A program made the translations under genes and the position numbers. From positions 124,001 through 188,000 of the forward strand of contig DIXU01000014.1 in NCBI GenBank assembly GCA_002436105.1: a stretch of DNA of 64,000 nt, written 5' to 3'. This DNA is from Candidatus Aminicenantes bacterium UBA6072 (GTDB lineage: Bacteria > Acidobacteriota > Aminicenantia > UBA2199). The notes below the pieces were generated by a model. That model did no database searches, was not told the DNA's origin, and was given only the letters and a program-made list of their open reading frames with translations. Below are positions 43,463-52,542 of the stretch, in pieces. Positions within the stretch are counted from its first letter, which is position 1, and every line of letters begins with the position of its first letter.

Positions 43463-44917
43463 GTGAACATTCTGTATTTGTCTTCCGAAGCGGTGCCGTT
43501 CGCCAAGACCGGCGGCTTGGGAGACGTTTCGGGCGCCCTGCCGCGGGTCCTGGCGGCCAGCGAAAAAGTCACCTTGCTGATGCCCGGGTACCGGACGGAA
43601 GCGATCCAGCGGTCCCCGGCCGAAGTCGTCGATGGTTTTTCCCTGCGCATCGGGTCGGAGACCCATGATGCGGTCATAAGGAAAACCCCTGTTTCCGCCA
43701 ATTATTCCGTCTGCTTCGTCCATAACGATCACTTTTTTGCCCGGGATGGAATTTACGGCGACGATGCGGGGGACTATCCCGACAATTTCTCCCGTTTCCT
43801 TTTTTTTCAGAAAGCCGCCCTGGAATACGTGCGCAGGAACAACCTGCGCTTTGACATCATTCATGGCAACGACTGGCAGACCGCCCTGGTTCCCCTGCTC
43901 ATGCGGATCGATCCGCTTGCGGCCTATTTCGCCGGGACCAGATCGGTTTTCACCATCCACAACCTGGGTTACCAGGGGATATTCCCGGCCGCGGCCTTCG
44001 CTGAAGCCGCCCTGCCGCCCTATCTGTTTTCCCCCGAGTATCTCGAATTTTACGGCGACCTGAACTGCCTGAAATCCGGCATTATTTTTTCCGACTGGCT
44101 GCTCACTGTCAGTCCGGCCTACGCCCGGGAGATCGTTTCCCGCGACCAGGGGTTCGGTCTGGACGGGCTGCTGGCCAAGTATTCCTGCAAGCTGAGTGGA
44201 ATTCTCAACGGCGTCGATTACGGCCAGTGGGACCCGCAAGACGATCCCTTCATCGTCCAGCGCTATTCCGTGCGATCGCTGCCGCATAAGACCAGGAACA
44301 AGGAAGCGCTTTTCTCCGAGCTCGGACTGGCGGGGAAAAGCCGTTCACCGCTGATGATCATGATAGCGAGGATCTCGCAGCAGAAGGGGGTGGACGTGCT
44401 GCCGCGGTTGCTGCCCCAGCTTTTCCAGGACGATGCTTATTTCGTTTTTCTCGGCAAGGGCGACCGTTCCCTGACCGGGGAGATCGCAGGCCTGGCCGGG
44501 CGTTTTCCCCAGCGCATGAAGTTCTTGAATGCCTTCGACGAAAAAATGGCCCATCGTTTGCAGGCGGCGGGAGATCTCCTGTTCATGCCATCGGCATATG
44601 AGCCGTGCGGGCTGAACCAGATCTACGGCTTGCGCTACGGTACGGTCCCCATCGTGCGGGCTACCGGCGGCCTGGATGACTCGATCCAGGAATTCGATCC
44701 GCCAACGCTCCGCGGGACGGGCTTCAAGTTCAGGGGCAACGATATCCCTGCGATCCTGGCGGTGATCCGCAACGCGCTGCGACTGTTCCGCGACCGGAGC
44801 CTATGGAGCAGGATCCAGGAAAACGGCATGGCCATGGATTTTTCATGGGAACGCGCCGCAACAAGCTACTTGACGCTCTACAAGAATATTTCATCGGAGG
44901 ATACCCAGCATGTCTGA
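43463..44917 (+). CDS. glgA: Glycogen (starch) synthase
   Basis: GT5 glycosyltransferase building alpha-1,4-glucan from a nucleotide glucose. 484 residues, normal length. KTGGLGDVSGALP at residue 15 is the sugar-nucleotide site; HGNDWQTALVP, FTIHNLGYQG and AYEPCGLNQIYGLRYG near the C-terminus complete the pattern. GTG start behind GAGGAGGCGGAGG. The stop overlaps the thioredoxin start by 8 bases, which hints that its message is coupled to redox proteins. No glgB, glgC or glgP is nearby. Confidence 0.94.
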   Translation: MNILYLSSEAVPFAKTGGLGDVSGALPRVLAASEKVTLLMPGYRTEAIQRSPAEVVDGFSLRIGSETHDAVIRKTPVSANYSVCFVHNDHFFARDGIYGDDAGDYPDNFSRFLFFQKAALEYVRRNNLRFDIIHGNDWQTALVPLLMRIDPLAAYFAGTRSVFTIHNLGYQGIFPAAAFAEAALPPYLFSPEYLEFYGDLNCLKSGIIFSDWLLTVSPAYAREIVSRDQGFGLDGLLAKYSCKLSGILNGVDYGQWDPQDDPFIVQRYSVRSLPHKTRNKEALFSELGLAGKSRSPLMIMIARISQQKGVDVLPRLLPQLFQDDAYFVFLGKGDRSLTGEIAGLAGRFPQRMKFLNAFDEKMAHRLQAAGDLLFMPSAYEPCGLNQIYGLRYGTVPIVRATGGLDDSIQEFDPPTLRGTGFKFRGNDIPAILAVIRNALRLFRDRSLWSRIQENGMAMDFSWERAATSYLTLYKNISSEDTQHV

Positions 44918-45230
44918 AATCATCTCGGCCAACGACGGAAATTTCGAAAGCTTCATCCAGGGTCATCCCATGGTCATTGTCGACTTCTGGGCGCCGACCT
45001 GCATGCCCTGCCGGCTGATGGAGCCGGGACTGGAAAAGATCGCGGCCAGTCATCCGGAGAAGGTCAGGGTCTTGAAGGTCAATGTCAACGAAAACCCCAA
45101 GACCTCTTCGCGCTTTTTCGTGCGCACCCTGCCCACCCTGCTGTTCATAAAGGACGGTCAGGTCCGGACGCAGATCGTCGGCGCCGTCAACCCCGTGCAG
45201 ATCGAAAAGACCCTCAACGAGGTCAGCTGA
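44910..45230 (+). CDS. trxA: Thioredoxin
   Basis: A 106-residue dithiol-disulfide carrier in the cytoplasm. Active site reads WAPTCMPCR, so the CGPC motif of classical thioredoxin is CMPC. The cis-proline is in RTLPTLL. No signal peptide. Its stop shares one base with the start of the reductase gene, so carrier and reductase form one unit. Confidence 0.93.
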   Translation: MSEIISANDGNFESFIQGHPMVIVDFWAPTCMPCRLMEPGLEKIAASHPEKVRVLKVNVNENPKTSSRFFVRTLPTLLFIKDGQVRTQIVGAVNPVQIEKTLNEVS

Positions 45231-46153
45231 TGGAAAAGAACTGGGATGTGATCATCGTGGGCGGCGGCCCGGCGGGTCTGGCCGCGGCGATCTATTGCGG
45301 TCGGGCCCTGCGGAAGACCCTGGTTCTGGAGAAAAAAGTCTTCGGCGGCCAGATCGTTTTTTCCGACATCATCGAGAACTATCCCGGTTTCGCCGAGCCG
45401 ATCGTCCCGGCCGACCTGATGGAACAAATGGCCAAGCAGAGCGAGCGCTACGGGGTCGTGCTGGAGAACGACGAGGCCCTGGGGCTGGTCAGGGAAGGGG
45501 AGAACTGGAGGGTCGACGTCTACCAGAATACCTATACGGCGAAAGCAATCCTTTACGCCGCCGGTTCGGCGCACCGTTTCCTCGGCGTTCCCGGCGAGCA
45601 GGAACTGCTGGGGCGCGGGGTGTCGGTCTGCGCCACCTGCGACGCCCCCTTTTTCCAGGGCAAGAAAGTGGCCGTCCTGGGCGGCGGCGACACGGCCCTC
45701 TACGAGGCGCTGCACCTGGCAAAATTCGCCTCCGAAGTCACCTTGATCCATCGCCGCGGCCAGCTCCGCGCCGAGAGGATCCTCCAGGAGCGGGTATTCA
45801 AGAACGACCGGATCAAAGTGCTCTGGGATTCCGAGGTCCAGCGCTTCCAGGGCGCGCAAAAGCTCGAGGCGCTGGATGTGCTCGATAAAAAAACGAACCG
45901 CGTGGAACCCATGGCATGCGACGGGGCTTTCCTGGCCATCGGCACCATTCCCAACACCGGCTTGCTGAAGGACCTGGTGCAGCTGGACGAGAACGGCTAC
46001 GTCGTGACCGATATCTCCCTGCGCACCGAGGCCCGGGGCCTGTTCGTTTCCGGAGAGGTCATCAAGGGCAACCGCCGCCAGGTCGCCATCTCGGTGGGCA
46101 TGGGAGTGCAGGCGGCGCTCAATTGTGAAGAATACCTCGCTTCCCTGGATTGA
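45230..46153 (+). CDS. trxB: Thioredoxin reductase
   Basis: A 307-residue FAD enzyme that passes electrons from NADPH to thioredoxin. FAD motif GGGPAGLAAAIYCGRA, redox cysteines CATC followed by DAPFF, pyridine-nucleotide motif GGGDTALYEALHL and HRRGQLRAE, whose arginines favour NADPH. Directly follows its thioredoxin. The unusual CMPC thioredoxin makes specific pairing probable. Confidence 0.94.
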   Translation: MEKNWDVIIVGGGPAGLAAAIYCGRALRKTLVLEKKVFGGQIVFSDIIENYPGFAEPIVPADLMEQMAKQSERYGVVLENDEALGLVREGENWRVDVYQNTYTAKAILYAAGSAHRFLGVPGEQELLGRGVSVCATCDAPFFQGKKVAVLGGGDTALYEALHLAKFASEVTLIHRRGQLRAERILQERVFKNDRIKVLWDSEVQRFQGAQKLEALDVLDKKTNRVEPMACDGAFLAIGTIPNTGLLKDLVQLDENGYVVTDISLRTEARGLFVSGEVIKGNRRQVAISVGMGVQAALNCEEYLASLD

Positions 46154-46213
46154 GCGCCGGCGGCCCGCTGGGTATCGCCCGGTGGGCGTTGCCCATGTTT
46201 ACGGGAGGAGCGC

Positions 46214-47221
46214 ATGATCAAGGCCCTCCTTGGCGAAACGGCGGGGAAGCGGTGCGTGGTCTGCCGCCTGTGCGCCCACGAATGCCGGATCGCCGAAGGC
46301 AAGACCGGGATTTGCCGCGTGCGCAAGAACGTGGGCGGCGAATTGTTCTCCCTCAATTCCGACCGGGTCGTCGCCGCCCATATCGATCCGATCGAAAAGA
46401 AGCCGTTGTATCATTTTCTGCCCGGGTCGCGCTCCTTCTCCGTCGCCGCCATGGGCTGCAATTTCTCCTGCCGCTTCTGCCAGAACCACGCCATCTCCAT
46501 GGTGGAGGACGAAACGGCCATCCAGGGCGACGTCGTTGCCCCGGATCAGCTGGTGGCACTGGCCAAAAAATACGACGCCCGATCGATCGCCTATACCTAT
46601 ACCGAGCCGACGGTTTTTTTTGAGCTCGTCCTGGAAACGGCGCGGCGGGCCCGCGCCGCCGGTATTCGCAACGTCCTGGTCAGCAACGGCTACATGACCG
46701 CCGGGGCCCTGGCGCTGCTGGGGCCGTACCTGGACGGGGCCAACATCGACCTGAAAGCGTTCAGCGACGGATTTTACCGGAAATACTGTTCCGCCCGAAT
46801 GCAGCCCGTGCTGGAGACGATCGCAGCCGTAAAGGCCATGGGGATCTGGCTCGAGGTCACCACGCTGCTGATCCCGGGATTGAATGACGAGCCGGGGCAG
46901 ATCTCGGAGCTGATCGGTTTTTTGCGCGGCCTGGATCGCGACATTCCCTGGCATGTTTCCCGCTTTTTTCCTCAATACCGCATGGAGGACATCCCGCAAA
47001 CGGATGCGGAATCGATCTACCGTTATCTGCGCATGGCCGAGGATGGCGGGCTGCATTTTCCCTACGGCGGCAACCTTCCGGATTCGCGCTGGAGCCATAC
47101 GCTGTGCCCGCAATGCCGCGCGACGCTGATCGAAAGGTCCGGATACCATGCCCGGAACGTCGGGCTTCATGAGGGTGCGTGCAGGGCCTGCGGCGCCGCC
47201 GTGGCGGGCGTCTGGAGCTGA
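46214..47221 (+). CDS. amrS: AmmeMemoRadiSam-type radical SAM enzyme (AmrS-like)
   Basis: A 335-residue radical SAM protein. Two N-terminal cysteine pairs (CVVCRLCAHEC, about residue 13), then the cluster motif CNFSCRFCQNH near residue 79. YTYTEPTVFFE and the closing zinc-like cysteines CPQCRA and CRAC are typical of the AmrS group, which resembles pyruvate formate-lyase activases. Its usual partners, AMMECR1- and Memo-domain proteins, are not in this window. RBS GGGAGGAG is clear. The substrate is not firmly established for the group. Confidence 0.85.
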   Translation: MIKALLGETAGKRCVVCRLCAHECRIAEGKTGICRVRKNVGGELFSLNSDRVVAAHIDPIEKKPLYHFLPGSRSFSVAAMGCNFSCRFCQNHAISMVEDETAIQGDVVAPDQLVALAKKYDARSIAYTYTEPTVFFELVLETARRARAAGIRNVLVSNGYMTAGALALLGPYLDGANIDLKAFSDGFYRKYCSARMQPVLETIAAVKAMGIWLEVTTLLIPGLNDEPGQISELIGFLRGLDRDIPWHVSRFFPQYRMEDIPQTDAESIYRYLRMAEDGGLHFPYGGNLPDSRWSHTLCPQCRATLIERSGYHARNVGLHEGACRACGAAVAGVWS

Positions 47222-47245
47222 TCCGCGGTCGCAGCGGCGCCCACG

Positions 47246-47274
47246 TTGACAAAAATAAAACCTTGGACTATTTT
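47246..47274 (+). promoter_or_regulatory. Promoter of the gene at 47291
   Basis: Perfect TTGACA (47246-47251), 17-bp spacer, TATTTT (47269-47274). The start would lie near 47281, ten bases before the ATG, with GGAG directly in the leader. Confidence 0.55.
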
Positions 47275-47290
47275 ATTCCCGGAGAATAAT

Positions 47291-48571
47291 ATGCCAGAGA
47301 ACAAATCCCCGGAAACGAACGCCATCCCCGTCCCCCCGGTGCCGCAGCAGGCGCCGGGCGGAGCCGCGAACATCCCGGAGCCGCCGTTGAACCTGCCGCC
47401 CGAGGCCATGGTGCAGGAAACGATCCCTGTTGCATCGCCCGTCCCGCAGGCGAAAACGGAGGGGACGCGGCCGCGGACGGTCGCGAAGCCCGCTTTGCCG
47501 AAGAGCCTCTGGTGGCTGGCTGCGGCAATCCTGGCGCTGCTGGCCGTGCTGGTCATCGCGGTGGTCGGGAGCAGGGGCGGGAGGAAACCGGAAACCCCCG
47601 CGGTTCAAAGCACGGAAAAGACCGAGGAACTGAGCAATTATACCGCCTTCATCGCCGAGAACAAGGGGCTCATTGAAAAGAAGCCCGCAGAGCAGGTATT
47701 GACGGCCGAGCCTTTTGCCGGCGAAGCGCCTCTGGCGGTCCGTGAGGCGGGGCCGCTTTCTTCCCGCGCTGCCGACCCGGAGCTGGCGGCCCTGGCTGAG
47801 GCGCTGATGAAGCGGGTGCAGATCATGCACGGCTTCCGCGATGCGGAGGCCAAAGGGCAGGTCATCCGCTCCACCAAGGGGGAATACCGGGGATTCCGCG
47901 TGAGCGCCCTGGAAAAGAGGGTGAACGGCGCCGCGGTCCATTCGGAGATCCTCCTGTCCACGCCGGGCAAAGGGGTGGTGCGAACGGTGAACCGGGTCCT
48001 GCAGCAGCTGGACAGGACCGATCTGAACGGCGTGCTTTCCGAGGTCCGTGCCGCCGGCCTGGAACACATCCCCCAGGCCGCGGGAGGCGGTTTGTTCCGT
48101 GTCCAATTGCGTCCCGTCCGCCCCTGGGGAAAGCCCATGGCCGCCGAATGGCTGATCGCGGCCAAGGCGGTCGGGGCGATCTCGCTGGGCATGCCGGTCG
48201 ACCGGATCAGGGAGAACCTCTCCCCCTCCGCGCAGGTCTTGAAGAGGAAGATCCTGGTCAATGACGCATATTACGATGTATACAAGGCGACCGATGCCGG
48301 CGGCGAGCCGCTGTTCTATGCCTATGAAAAGGCGGGCCGGGTCTGGGGCATCTCGGTGGTCAGCCCCGTCTTCAGGACCGTGAGCGGCATCGGCATCGGC
48401 AGCTCCCTGGACCAAATGCGCATCAGCTATCCCGAGGTACGGCTGGCCCACTCCGAAAGAAAGACGCCGTTCGCCCGGGTGCAGGGCGTTGACGGCATCT
48501 TCATTTTCCAGAGCGACACCCGGCAGGAGGTCGTCGCCATCCTGATCGGAGAATCTCCGGAATTCGAGTAG
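47291..48571 (+). CDS. Unrecognised membrane-anchored protein with Pro-rich cytoplasmic arm
   Basis: A 426-residue protein without a family I can name. Residues 1-75 are rich in proline, alanine and glutamate (about a fifth proline) and probably disordered. One helix (LWWLAAAILALLAVLVIAVVG) at about 77-97 is followed by GSRGG. The remaining about 325 residues are predicted outside the cytoplasm. Two short repeats, ISLGMPVDRIRENLSP and GIGIGSSLDQMRISYPEV, each of the GxxxGxxhxxhxxxYP kind seen in lipoprotein-like modules, lie near 300 and 375. Stands alone with its own promoter. Role unknown. Confidence 0.7.
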   Translation: MPENKSPETNAIPVPPVPQQAPGGAANIPEPPLNLPPEAMVQETIPVASPVPQAKTEGTRPRTVAKPALPKSLWWLAAAILALLAVLVIAVVGSRGGRKPETPAVQSTEKTEELSNYTAFIAENKGLIEKKPAEQVLTAEPFAGEAPLAVREAGPLSSRAADPELAALAEALMKRVQIMHGFRDAEAKGQVIRSTKGEYRGFRVSALEKRVNGAAVHSEILLSTPGKGVVRTVNRVLQQLDRTDLNGVLSEVRAAGLEHIPQAAGGGLFRVQLRPVRPWGKPMAAEWLIAAKAVGAISLGMPVDRIRENLSPSAQVLKRKILVNDAYYDVYKATDAGGEPLFYAYEKAGRVWGISVVSPVFRTVSGIGIGSSLDQMRISYPEVRLAHSERKTPFARVQGVDGIFIFQSDTRQEVVAILIGESPEFE

Positions 48572-48590
48572 GTTTTCCCGGCGGCGGCCT

Positions 48591-50462
48591 TTACTTGATG
48601 AGGCCCAGGAGCCCGATCGCGAAAAAAGGGACGTAGGTGATCAGCAGCACGGCCACCAGCTGGATGATCAGGAAGGGGAACACGTCCCGGTAGATCTTCC
48701 CGATCGGCTCGTTGAACGAATAGGAAGCCAGGTAGAGGTTCATGCCGACCGGCGGCGTCAGGTAGCCCAGCTCCATGTTGGCCAGGAAGATGATTCCCAG
48801 ATGCACCGGATGGATGCCGAACAGGTCGCCCAGGGGGATGATCAAAGGGACGATGACCATGATCGCCGAAAAGATGTCCATGAAGCAGCCCGTGATGAGC
48901 AGCGCGATGTTCAGCAGCAGAAGAAAGACGTATTTGGAATGGATGGCGCCCTGGACCCAGGCGGTCAGCTGCATGGGGATCTCGGCGTCCACGATGTAAT
49001 AGGACAATCCCTTGGCCAGTGCCAGGATCGCCAGCACGCCGCCGATGATCGGCATGCATTTGATCATGACGCCGGGCAACGCCCGGACCTTGATGTCGCG
49101 ATGGATGACCATCTCGACGATCAGGGCATAGATCACCGCGACGGCGCCGCTCTCCACCAGCGTGGTGATGCCTCCGAAATATCCCCAGACGATGATGACC
49201 GGCAGCAGGATCTCCCAGAATGCGGCCCGGGCCGAGGACAGCGCTTCCCTGACGACGAAGGGCTCGCGGGGGATGTTCTTTTTCCTGGCGAAGAGGATGC
49301 CGAAAAGGGCCATGGCCAGCACCAAGATGATCCCGGGAACAATGCCGCCCAGGAACATGTCCTTGATGCTGACTTGGGCCGTCACTCCGTAGATGATGAC
49401 CGGCAGGCTGGGGGGGAAAAGCAGCCCGATGCTGCCGACCGCGGTCAGCAACCCGGAACTGAATTTTTTCCCGTACTGCCCCTTGACCAGGACATAGGAG
49501 AGGAGGCCGCCCACGGCCAGGATCGTGACCCCGGAGGCGCCGGTGAAGGTCGTGAAGAACGTGCACACCAGGATGGCCATGAGGGCCAGCCCGCCCGGAA
49601 ACCAGGAGAAGAATGCCTTGAAGAGGCGGACGATCCGTTCCCCGGCCTTGCTCTCGGAGAGCAGGAAGCCGGTGAACGTGAACAGGGGAATGGCCGGGAT
49701 GGAGTGGCTGGTCAGCAGGGAATAGGCCTCGTTGGCGACCACTTCCAGCGGTTGGGCGGCATGGGCGAACAGCATGAGGCCGATGCCTCCCAAAACGATG
49801 AAGATGGGCAGGCCGCTGACGGCTCCGAAGAGAAGCAGCAGGATGATCGGCGTCGAGAGGTGGGCGCCGATCCAGCCGTAGGCCGGCATCAGGGCCTGGA
49901 ATGCGTTTGCCGCAGCGGGCAGCAGGACCGAGGCGCTGTTGGCGGCGGCCTCCCAGGCCAGCAGCGTACCGAAAAGGAAACCGGACGAAGCGATCGCCCG
50001 TCCCCATTTTTCGCCGGGCGCCTGGCGGACAAAGCGGTAGGCCATGATCCCGTAGCCGACGGGCATGACCATGGCGATCCAGCGCTTGGGGATCACCCAG
50101 AGAGTGTCCGCCGGGTCGAAAGCGTTCAGGAGGAACGAAAACGCGCACCAGGTGAAAGCCGTGGCAAAGGCCGTGCTGATGACCGCGTTGAGCACGCGCA
50201 CGCGGGAGAATGTTCCCGGCTTGAATTTCAGGTTCAGGGTCAGGGAAAGATGGCGGTTTTCCCGGCTGGTGATGGCGGCGGCGATGAAAGCCAGCATCAG
50301 CACCAGGTGATGGGTGATCTCGGTGGAATTGCGCACGCCGGTATGGAAGAACTTGCGGGCGATCACCTCCATAAGGGGGAACAGGGCCAGAAGGAAAATG
50401 GTGAAGAACGCCAGCAGCGATTCCACCCCGCGCGCGTTCTTGCGGATCCCGGCGATTCTCAT
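48591..50462 (-). CDS. dctM: TRAP transporter fused small and large permease (DctQM)
   Basis: Inner-membrane part of a sodium-driven TRAP importer, 623 residues. The first about 200 residues hold the DctQ-like four-helix part (FPLMEVIARKFFHTG, then ENRHLSL). The rest is DctM with about twelve helices and motifs such as SHSIPAIPLFTFTGFLLSESK and MELGYLTPPVGMN. The fusion of Q and M is a known variant. It overlaps the end of dctP by 4 bases. Substrate not readable; the TatT subunit suggests a non-sialic, perhaps lipophilic, ligand (inference). Confidence 0.9.
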   Translation of the reverse strand: MRIAGIRKNARGVESLLAFFTIFLLALFPLMEVIARKFFHTGVRNSTEITHHLVLMLAFIAAAITSRENRHLSLTLNLKFKPGTFSRVRVLNAVISTAFATAFTWCAFSFLLNAFDPADTLWVIPKRWIAMVMPVGYGIMAYRFVRQAPGEKWGRAIASSGFLFGTLLAWEAAANSASVLLPAAANAFQALMPAYGWIGAHLSTPIILLLLFGAVSGLPIFIVLGGIGLMLFAHAAQPLEVVANEAYSLLTSHSIPAIPLFTFTGFLLSESKAGERIVRLFKAFFSWFPGGLALMAILVCTFFTTFTGASGVTILAVGGLLSYVLVKGQYGKKFSSGLLTAVGSIGLLFPPSLPVIIYGVTAQVSIKDMFLGGIVPGIILVLAMALFGILFARKKNIPREPFVVREALSSARAAFWEILLPVIIVWGYFGGITTLVESGAVAVIYALIVEMVIHRDIKVRALPGVMIKCMPIIGGVLAILALAKGLSYYIVDAEIPMQLTAWVQGAIHSKYVFLLLLNIALLITGCFMDIFSAIMVIVPLIIPLGDLFGIHPVHLGIIFLANMELGYLTPPVGMNLYLASYSFNEPIGKIYRDVFPFLIIQLVAVLLITYVPFFAIGLLGLIK

Positions 50463-51445
50463 TTTTTTTGTCTGTATTCCAGCAGGATCTGCTGCAATTT
50501 CTCGAAGATCTCACGGCTGAAAAGCTTGCCCACCAGCTCGTCCATCCCCTGCTCGGCGGCCGCCTTCCATTGGGCCAGGCTGTCGGGCGGCGCCTGGTGG
50601 ATGACCAGGCCGTTTTTCTTCATCGTGTCGATCGCCTTGATTTCCAGCTTCTCGGTCTCCGCGGCCAGTTTCCTGGAGACACGGTCGACCGCGACTTCCA
50701 TGGCCTGGCGCTGGCCCTCGGGGATCTTCTCCCATATGCGGTCCACGATCACCAGGCCGCCGACCAGCGGGGCGATCTTCAGCGAGCACATATGCCGGGC
50801 GATGCCGAAATACTGGCCCGAAGCCGCCACCAGCGGCGGCAGGTAAAAAGCGTCGACCATGCCGCTCTGCAGGGCCATCATCAGGTCGGACAGCTCGTTG
50901 GGGACGATATGGTACCCCGATTTCTTCCAGGCCTGCTCCATCTCGGGATTGCCGGTGCTGAACGACAGCTTCTGCTTCTTCAGATCCTGCGGGTAGAGGA
51001 CGGGGGTCTTGGAAAAGAAGTTCACCCAGCCGGTCATCGTCCAGATGATCACCTTGAATCCCTTGTCCTGGATCTGTTGTTCAAAGACCGGCGTCAGCCG
51101 CTCCATGACATAGGCCATCTCCGCCTCGGAGTGAAAAAGGAACGGGGTGATGAGGATGAATGCGTCGGGATTGATCTTGGACAGCCCGATGTTGGTCAAA
51201 ACGGCGCCGCCGAGGGTCCCGACCTTCATTTTGCGAATCGTGTCCTCCTCGCCGCCGGCAATGCCGCCAGGGTAGATTTTCAGCTTGACCTTGCCGCCGC
51301 TGATCGCCGCCCACTCCCTGGCGATCTCCTTGAGCGCATCGTCCCAGGGCGAGCGGTCGGGAGCCATGCTGCCGATCTTGATCACCTGCGCCGGCAGGAT
51401 CAGGGCCGCCAGCAGCAGAACAACCGACAAGCGGATCCGTTTCAT
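50459..51445 (-). CDS. dctP: TRAP transporter substrate-binding protein DctP
   Basis: Periplasmic binding protein of the TRAP system, 328 residues. Signal peptide MKRIRLSVVLLLAALILPAQ. Then IKIGSMAPDRSPW, YPGGIAGGEED and GLSKINPDAFILITPF, the DctP pattern; the arginine that usually binds the substrate carboxylate is not obvious to me. ATG 51445 has GAGGAG 8 bases upstream; ATG 51451 overlaps the tatT stop. Middle gene of the tatT-dctP-dctQM operon. Confidence 0.88.
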   Translation of the reverse strand: MKRIRLSVVLLLAALILPAQVIKIGSMAPDRSPWDDALKEIAREWAAISGGKVKLKIYPGGIAGGEEDTIRKMKVGTLGGAVLTNIGLSKINPDAFILITPFLFHSEAEMAYVMERLTPVFEQQIQDKGFKVIIWTMTGWVNFFSKTPVLYPQDLKKQKLSFSTGNPEMEQAWKKSGYHIVPNELSDLMMALQSGMVDAFYLPPLVAASGQYFGIARHMCSLKIAPLVGGLVIVDRIWEKIPEGQRQAMEVAVDRVSRKLAAETEKLEIKAIDTMKKNGLVIHQAPPDSLAQWKAAAEQGMDELVGKLFSREIFEKLQQILLEYRQKK

Positions 51446-51447
51446 GG

Positions 51448-52407
51448 TCATTTCTCCTCGATGTTCGTCGGCATCTCTTCCGTTTCCACGAAAAAATCGT
51501 CGGCGTGCTCCAGCAGCCATCGCGCCTTGCGCCGGTTGAGCACGTTCACCAGGCGGTTTCCCGGGTCCGACTCCGGGTCGATCGCCAGCGCCTGGTTCAG
51601 GAGCTCCCTGAACCCGGAGAGATCCTGTTCCTTGACCGTCACGGCCGTGGCCAGGGAGATGTACGGGGTGGATGACCGGCCGCCGGAAACGGCCACGGCC
51701 TTGGCGAAATGCTCGCGCGCTTTTTTCAGGCTCCCGCCCATATACTCAGGGAGCGACCCGTAATACAGGATGTAGAACTCGTGGATGGCGCCGGCGGCAT
51801 AGTCGGGATCGAGCCGGTACACCCTCTCGATCAGGGCTGCCGCGGCCGGCAGCGTCACGCCCAGGTCCATGTCAAAGGGGTCGATGGCATATGCGCCCAG
51901 CCAGCCGGCCCCGGCCCAATAGAGCAACGGGGCATCCCTGCGAGTGGTGCGCTCCAGGGCCTTGGCGAAGTCCTTTTGGTCCAAATTCGCGCGGAAACCG
52001 GGATGCTTTTCCTCCAGTCCGGCCAGGATGATGTCGCGGCCGCGCAGGTAGAGATTCTTGGCCCGTTGATAGCCGAATTCCTGCTTTTCATACTCGGTCT
52101 CGGGGAGCATGGCGGCCGGCGTCTGCAGAAAGGCGTTGGCGTACATGACGAACAGGCTTCCCGTCTGCAGCCGCAGCCCCTGGTGGCGCGGGTTTGCCGC
52201 CAGCAGGGATTCGTACATCTTGATGGCGAAAGGCAACGCGTCGCCGACCAATTCCGGGTCGTTGTCTCCGGTGAACACCGTGCTGGATTCGCCGCCGGTC
52301 AGGGCGTTGGCCACCTGGTTCATGGCCAGTTTCTTGAGCGAGCAGGCTGGGGAAAAAATCAGGACGGGCAACAGGAGCACGCCGGCAGTGAAAAACGATT
52401 GTTTCAT
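51448..52407 (-). CDS. TRAP-associated lipoprotein TatT
   Basis: A 319-residue predicted periplasmic lipoprotein. N-terminal signal ends in FSPAC (residue about 22), a lipobox-like site. The remainder is all-helical with TPR-like packing (AIKMYESLLAANPRHQGLRLQTG, REHFAKAVAVSGG); one motif reads DMDLGVTLPAAAALIERVYRLDP. This matches the TatT (T component) family, known from Treponema TP0956, which forms trimers with the DctP partner. First gene of the operon, with a good promoter. Confidence 0.85.
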   Translation of the reverse strand: MKQSFFTAGVLLLPVLIFSPACSLKKLAMNQVANALTGGESSTVFTGDNDPELVGDALPFAIKMYESLLAANPRHQGLRLQTGSLFVMYANAFLQTPAAMLPETEYEKQEFGYQRAKNLYLRGRDIILAGLEEKHPGFRANLDQKDFAKALERTTRRDAPLLYWAGAGWLGAYAIDPFDMDLGVTLPAAAALIERVYRLDPDYAAGAIHEFYILYYGSLPEYMGGSLKKAREHFAKAVAVSGGRSSTPYISLATAVTVKEQDLSGFRELLNQALAIDPESDPGNRLVNVLNRRKARWLLEHADDFFVETEEMPTNIEEK

Positions 52408-52431
52408 TTTCTTTCTCCAGGATGCAATGCC

Positions 52432-52461
52432 ATTATACTACTTTTAACCGCCGGCCGTAAA
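52432..52461 (-). promoter_or_regulatory. Promoter of the TRAP operon
   Basis: Minus strand: TTTACG (52456-52461), 18-bp spacer, perfect TATAAT (52432-52437). The start codon of tatT is 25 bases further on. Confidence 0.6.
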
Positions 52462-52497
52462 TATCATTTCGGGTCTCTTGTGGCCTTCACCGGGAGT

Positions 52498-52526
52498 TTG
52501 ACGGCGAGGGTGAAAAAAGTTAGAAT
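52498..52526 (+). promoter_or_regulatory. nadA promoter
   Basis: TTGACG (52498-52503), 17-bp spacer, TAGAAT (52521-52526); each box is 5 of 6. The transcript starts near 52533, with GGAGAGG in the ten-base leader. Confidence 0.65.
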
Positions 52527-52542
52527 TCGCCGGAGAGGCAAA

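Noticed and set aside
48427..50514. 695-residue minus-strand frame overlapping the TRAP permease
   Set aside because: Frame-shifted shadow of dctQM; Arg/Pro/His-rich sequence without membrane helices.
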